Assembly: GCA_944363395.1 (NCBI GenBank)
Contig: CALVUC010000010.1
Location: 1 to 50,584 of the forward strand
Direction of reading: 5' to 3'
Length of the DNA stretch: 50,584 nt
DNA from: an uncultured Clostridia bacterium
GTDB taxonomy: Bacteria > Bacillota > Clostridia > Christensenellales > Borkfalkiaceae
The notes under the pieces: generated by a model
What the model saw: only the letters and a program-made list of their open reading frames with translations
Told to the model about the DNA's origin: nothing
Database searches by the model: none
Translations under genes and position numbers: made by a program
Shown: one piece after another, positions 49,692 to 50,584 of the stretch
Layout: each line of letters opens with the position of its first letter
Position numbering within the stretch: the first letter of the stretch is position 1

Positions 49692-50564
49692 ATGCAAATT
49701 ATATGTTTAAATTGTAGAGGTCCTTTAAAGAAAACTGGACAAGATTATACTTGTTCATGTTGCGGGAAAGTCTATTCGACTTATGGTAATGCTATAAACT
49801 TTGTGGACGAATATATAGATAACGGTATTATCGATGTATATGAGAATATAAATGATAAATATAATGAAACATCGATTGGAAAATATGTTAATTTCATGAA
49901 TCTTGGGTATTGTGAGAATTCAAATGAAAATTTGATAGGAAAATCAGCTTTTCAAAATAGTATTATAAATAGAAATTCGATATCATTAATCTTAAAGATT
50001 TTCTATCAGATGAATTTGGAAAATCTGGATGTATTAGATTTAGGATGTGGAAGATGTGGCGCGATATATACTATACAAAGAATGTATAAAAGCTGTAGAT
50101 TGTATGGAATAGATATTTGTAAAAATGGACTGCTTGGCAAAATCACAAATAATGAATTAATTATTTGTGATTTTCAAAATGATATACCATTCGAGTCGGA
50201 TAGTTTTAATTTAGTCTATTCTATTGAGGTTTTCCATGTAATAACTTATATGGATAAAGCGCTTCAAAATATTTATCGTGTTCTTAAACGTGGAGGGGAA
50301 TTTATTATTGCGGATGCTTTTACATCGAATAAATGCCAAAGTATACTTGAATATGCGAAAAAAGTTGGATTCACTCTTTTGCGTATATGTGATATCACAA
50401 AAAATGTTTTACAATCTTGTAAAGCGATTAGTAAAAATAGGATAGAGGTTCTAGGAAAAAGTTATCGTGAAATGATTGGTGCTCCAGGATCTTCATTTTT
50501 TACACAGATGGAAAATGGAATTTTACGATATAAAGTTTTTTATTTTACTAAGAAAAACGAATAG
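49692..50564 (+). CDS. Zinc-ribbon class I SAM methyltransferase
   Basis: 290-residue protein. The N-terminal zinc ribbon has two CxxC-type pairs (CLNC at 5-8 and CSCC at 21-24), followed by a linker and a Rossmann methyltransferase core: motif I VLDLGCGRCG, acidic LYGIDICKNG, then IPFESDSFNLVYSIEVFHVI and VLKRGGEFIIADAF. It starts six bases after the peptidase-fusion stop, within the same operon. It may methylate the peptide or a group on the carrier protein. The sequence after its stop (50565 on) still carries AGAGG-like purine tracts, so another gene may follow beyond the window. Confidence 0.82.
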   Translation: MQIICLNCRGPLKKTGQDYTCSCCGKVYSTYGNAINFVDEYIDNGIIDVYENINDKYNETSIGKYVNFMNLGYCENSNENLIGKSAFQNSIINRNSISLILKIFYQMNLENLDVLDLGCGRCGAIYTIQRMYKSCRLYGIDICKNGLLGKITNNELIICDFQNDIPFESDSFNLVYSIEVFHVITYMDKALQNIYRVLKRGGEFIIADAFTSNKCQSILEYAKKVGFTLLRICDITKNVLQSCKAISKNRIEVLGKSYREMIGAPGSSFFTQMENGILRYKVFYFTKKNE

Positions 50565-50584
50565 AAGGACATAAGAGGTCGAGT

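Overview
The window looks like a chromosomal segment of a spore-forming member of the Clostridia, probably an uncultured gut lineage with a GC-rich genome. Three things support this: a complete spoIIIAA-AH operon with spoIVB, gerW and two sporulation-type D-Ala-D-Ala carboxypeptidases; the classic Firmicutes order nusB-folD-ispA-dxs-tlyA-nadK-argR-recN-spoIVB; and the site-2 protease-scpA-scpB-ytfI-gerW block. The exact family cannot be fixed from the sequence alone.

Layout. 1-345 is a 166-bp tandem repeat carrying terminator-like hairpins. 747-3350 is a GH51 arabinofuranosidase. 3447-7882 is spoIIIA. 7940-15951 holds asp23, nusB, folD, isoprenoid genes, tlyA, nadK, argR and recN. 16017-19629 holds spoIVB, dacF and lysA. 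19640-20289 is a decayed kinase-like gene. 20522-25761 holds the M50 protease, scpAB, ytfI, gerW, a dacB-like gene, rluB and a nitroreductase. 25833-29053 holds autoregulated lexA, a tiny Cys-rich protein, and two LRR (BspA-like) lipoproteins, one killed by a single nonsense codon. 29265-34467 is on the minus strand: secG, rnr, smpB, metY, metA. 34672-41085 holds aroK, panE, gltX, thyA, folA and typA.

After typA the character changes. 41120-45000 is a junction zone with hairpin-rich mobile-element debris, a tRNA 3'-end-like fragment, a nonsense-inactivated NTF2-like gene, a two-gene Ku/ATP-dependent-ligase NHEJ module, and a truncated, frameshifted Y-family polymerase that still carries its promoter and LexA box.

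From 45055 to the window end lies a strongly AT-rich island, the most interesting part. A perfect consensus promoter drives a putative ribosomal-peptide (RiPP) maturation operon: two different radical SAM/SPASM proteins, an acyl-carrier-like protein, a 27-residue Cys-containing peptide, a protein fusing a subtilisin-like peptidase (triad intact) to a P-loop domain, and a zinc-ribbon methyltransferase. From memory the set resembles the Clo7bot/CcpM peptide maturation cassettes of clostridia, but it has a second radical SAM enzyme, a much shorter precursor and the peptidase fusion. The cluster probably continues past the window edge.

A second theme is expression signals. Several core genes (aroK, lysA, nadK, spoIIIAA, the Cys-rich protein, and nearly smpB) have an ATG lying 6-9 bases after a good -10 hexamer and no Shine-Dalgarno, suggesting leaderless mRNAs. 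Identical 13-base LexA-box cores sit at lexA and at the polymerase pseudogene.
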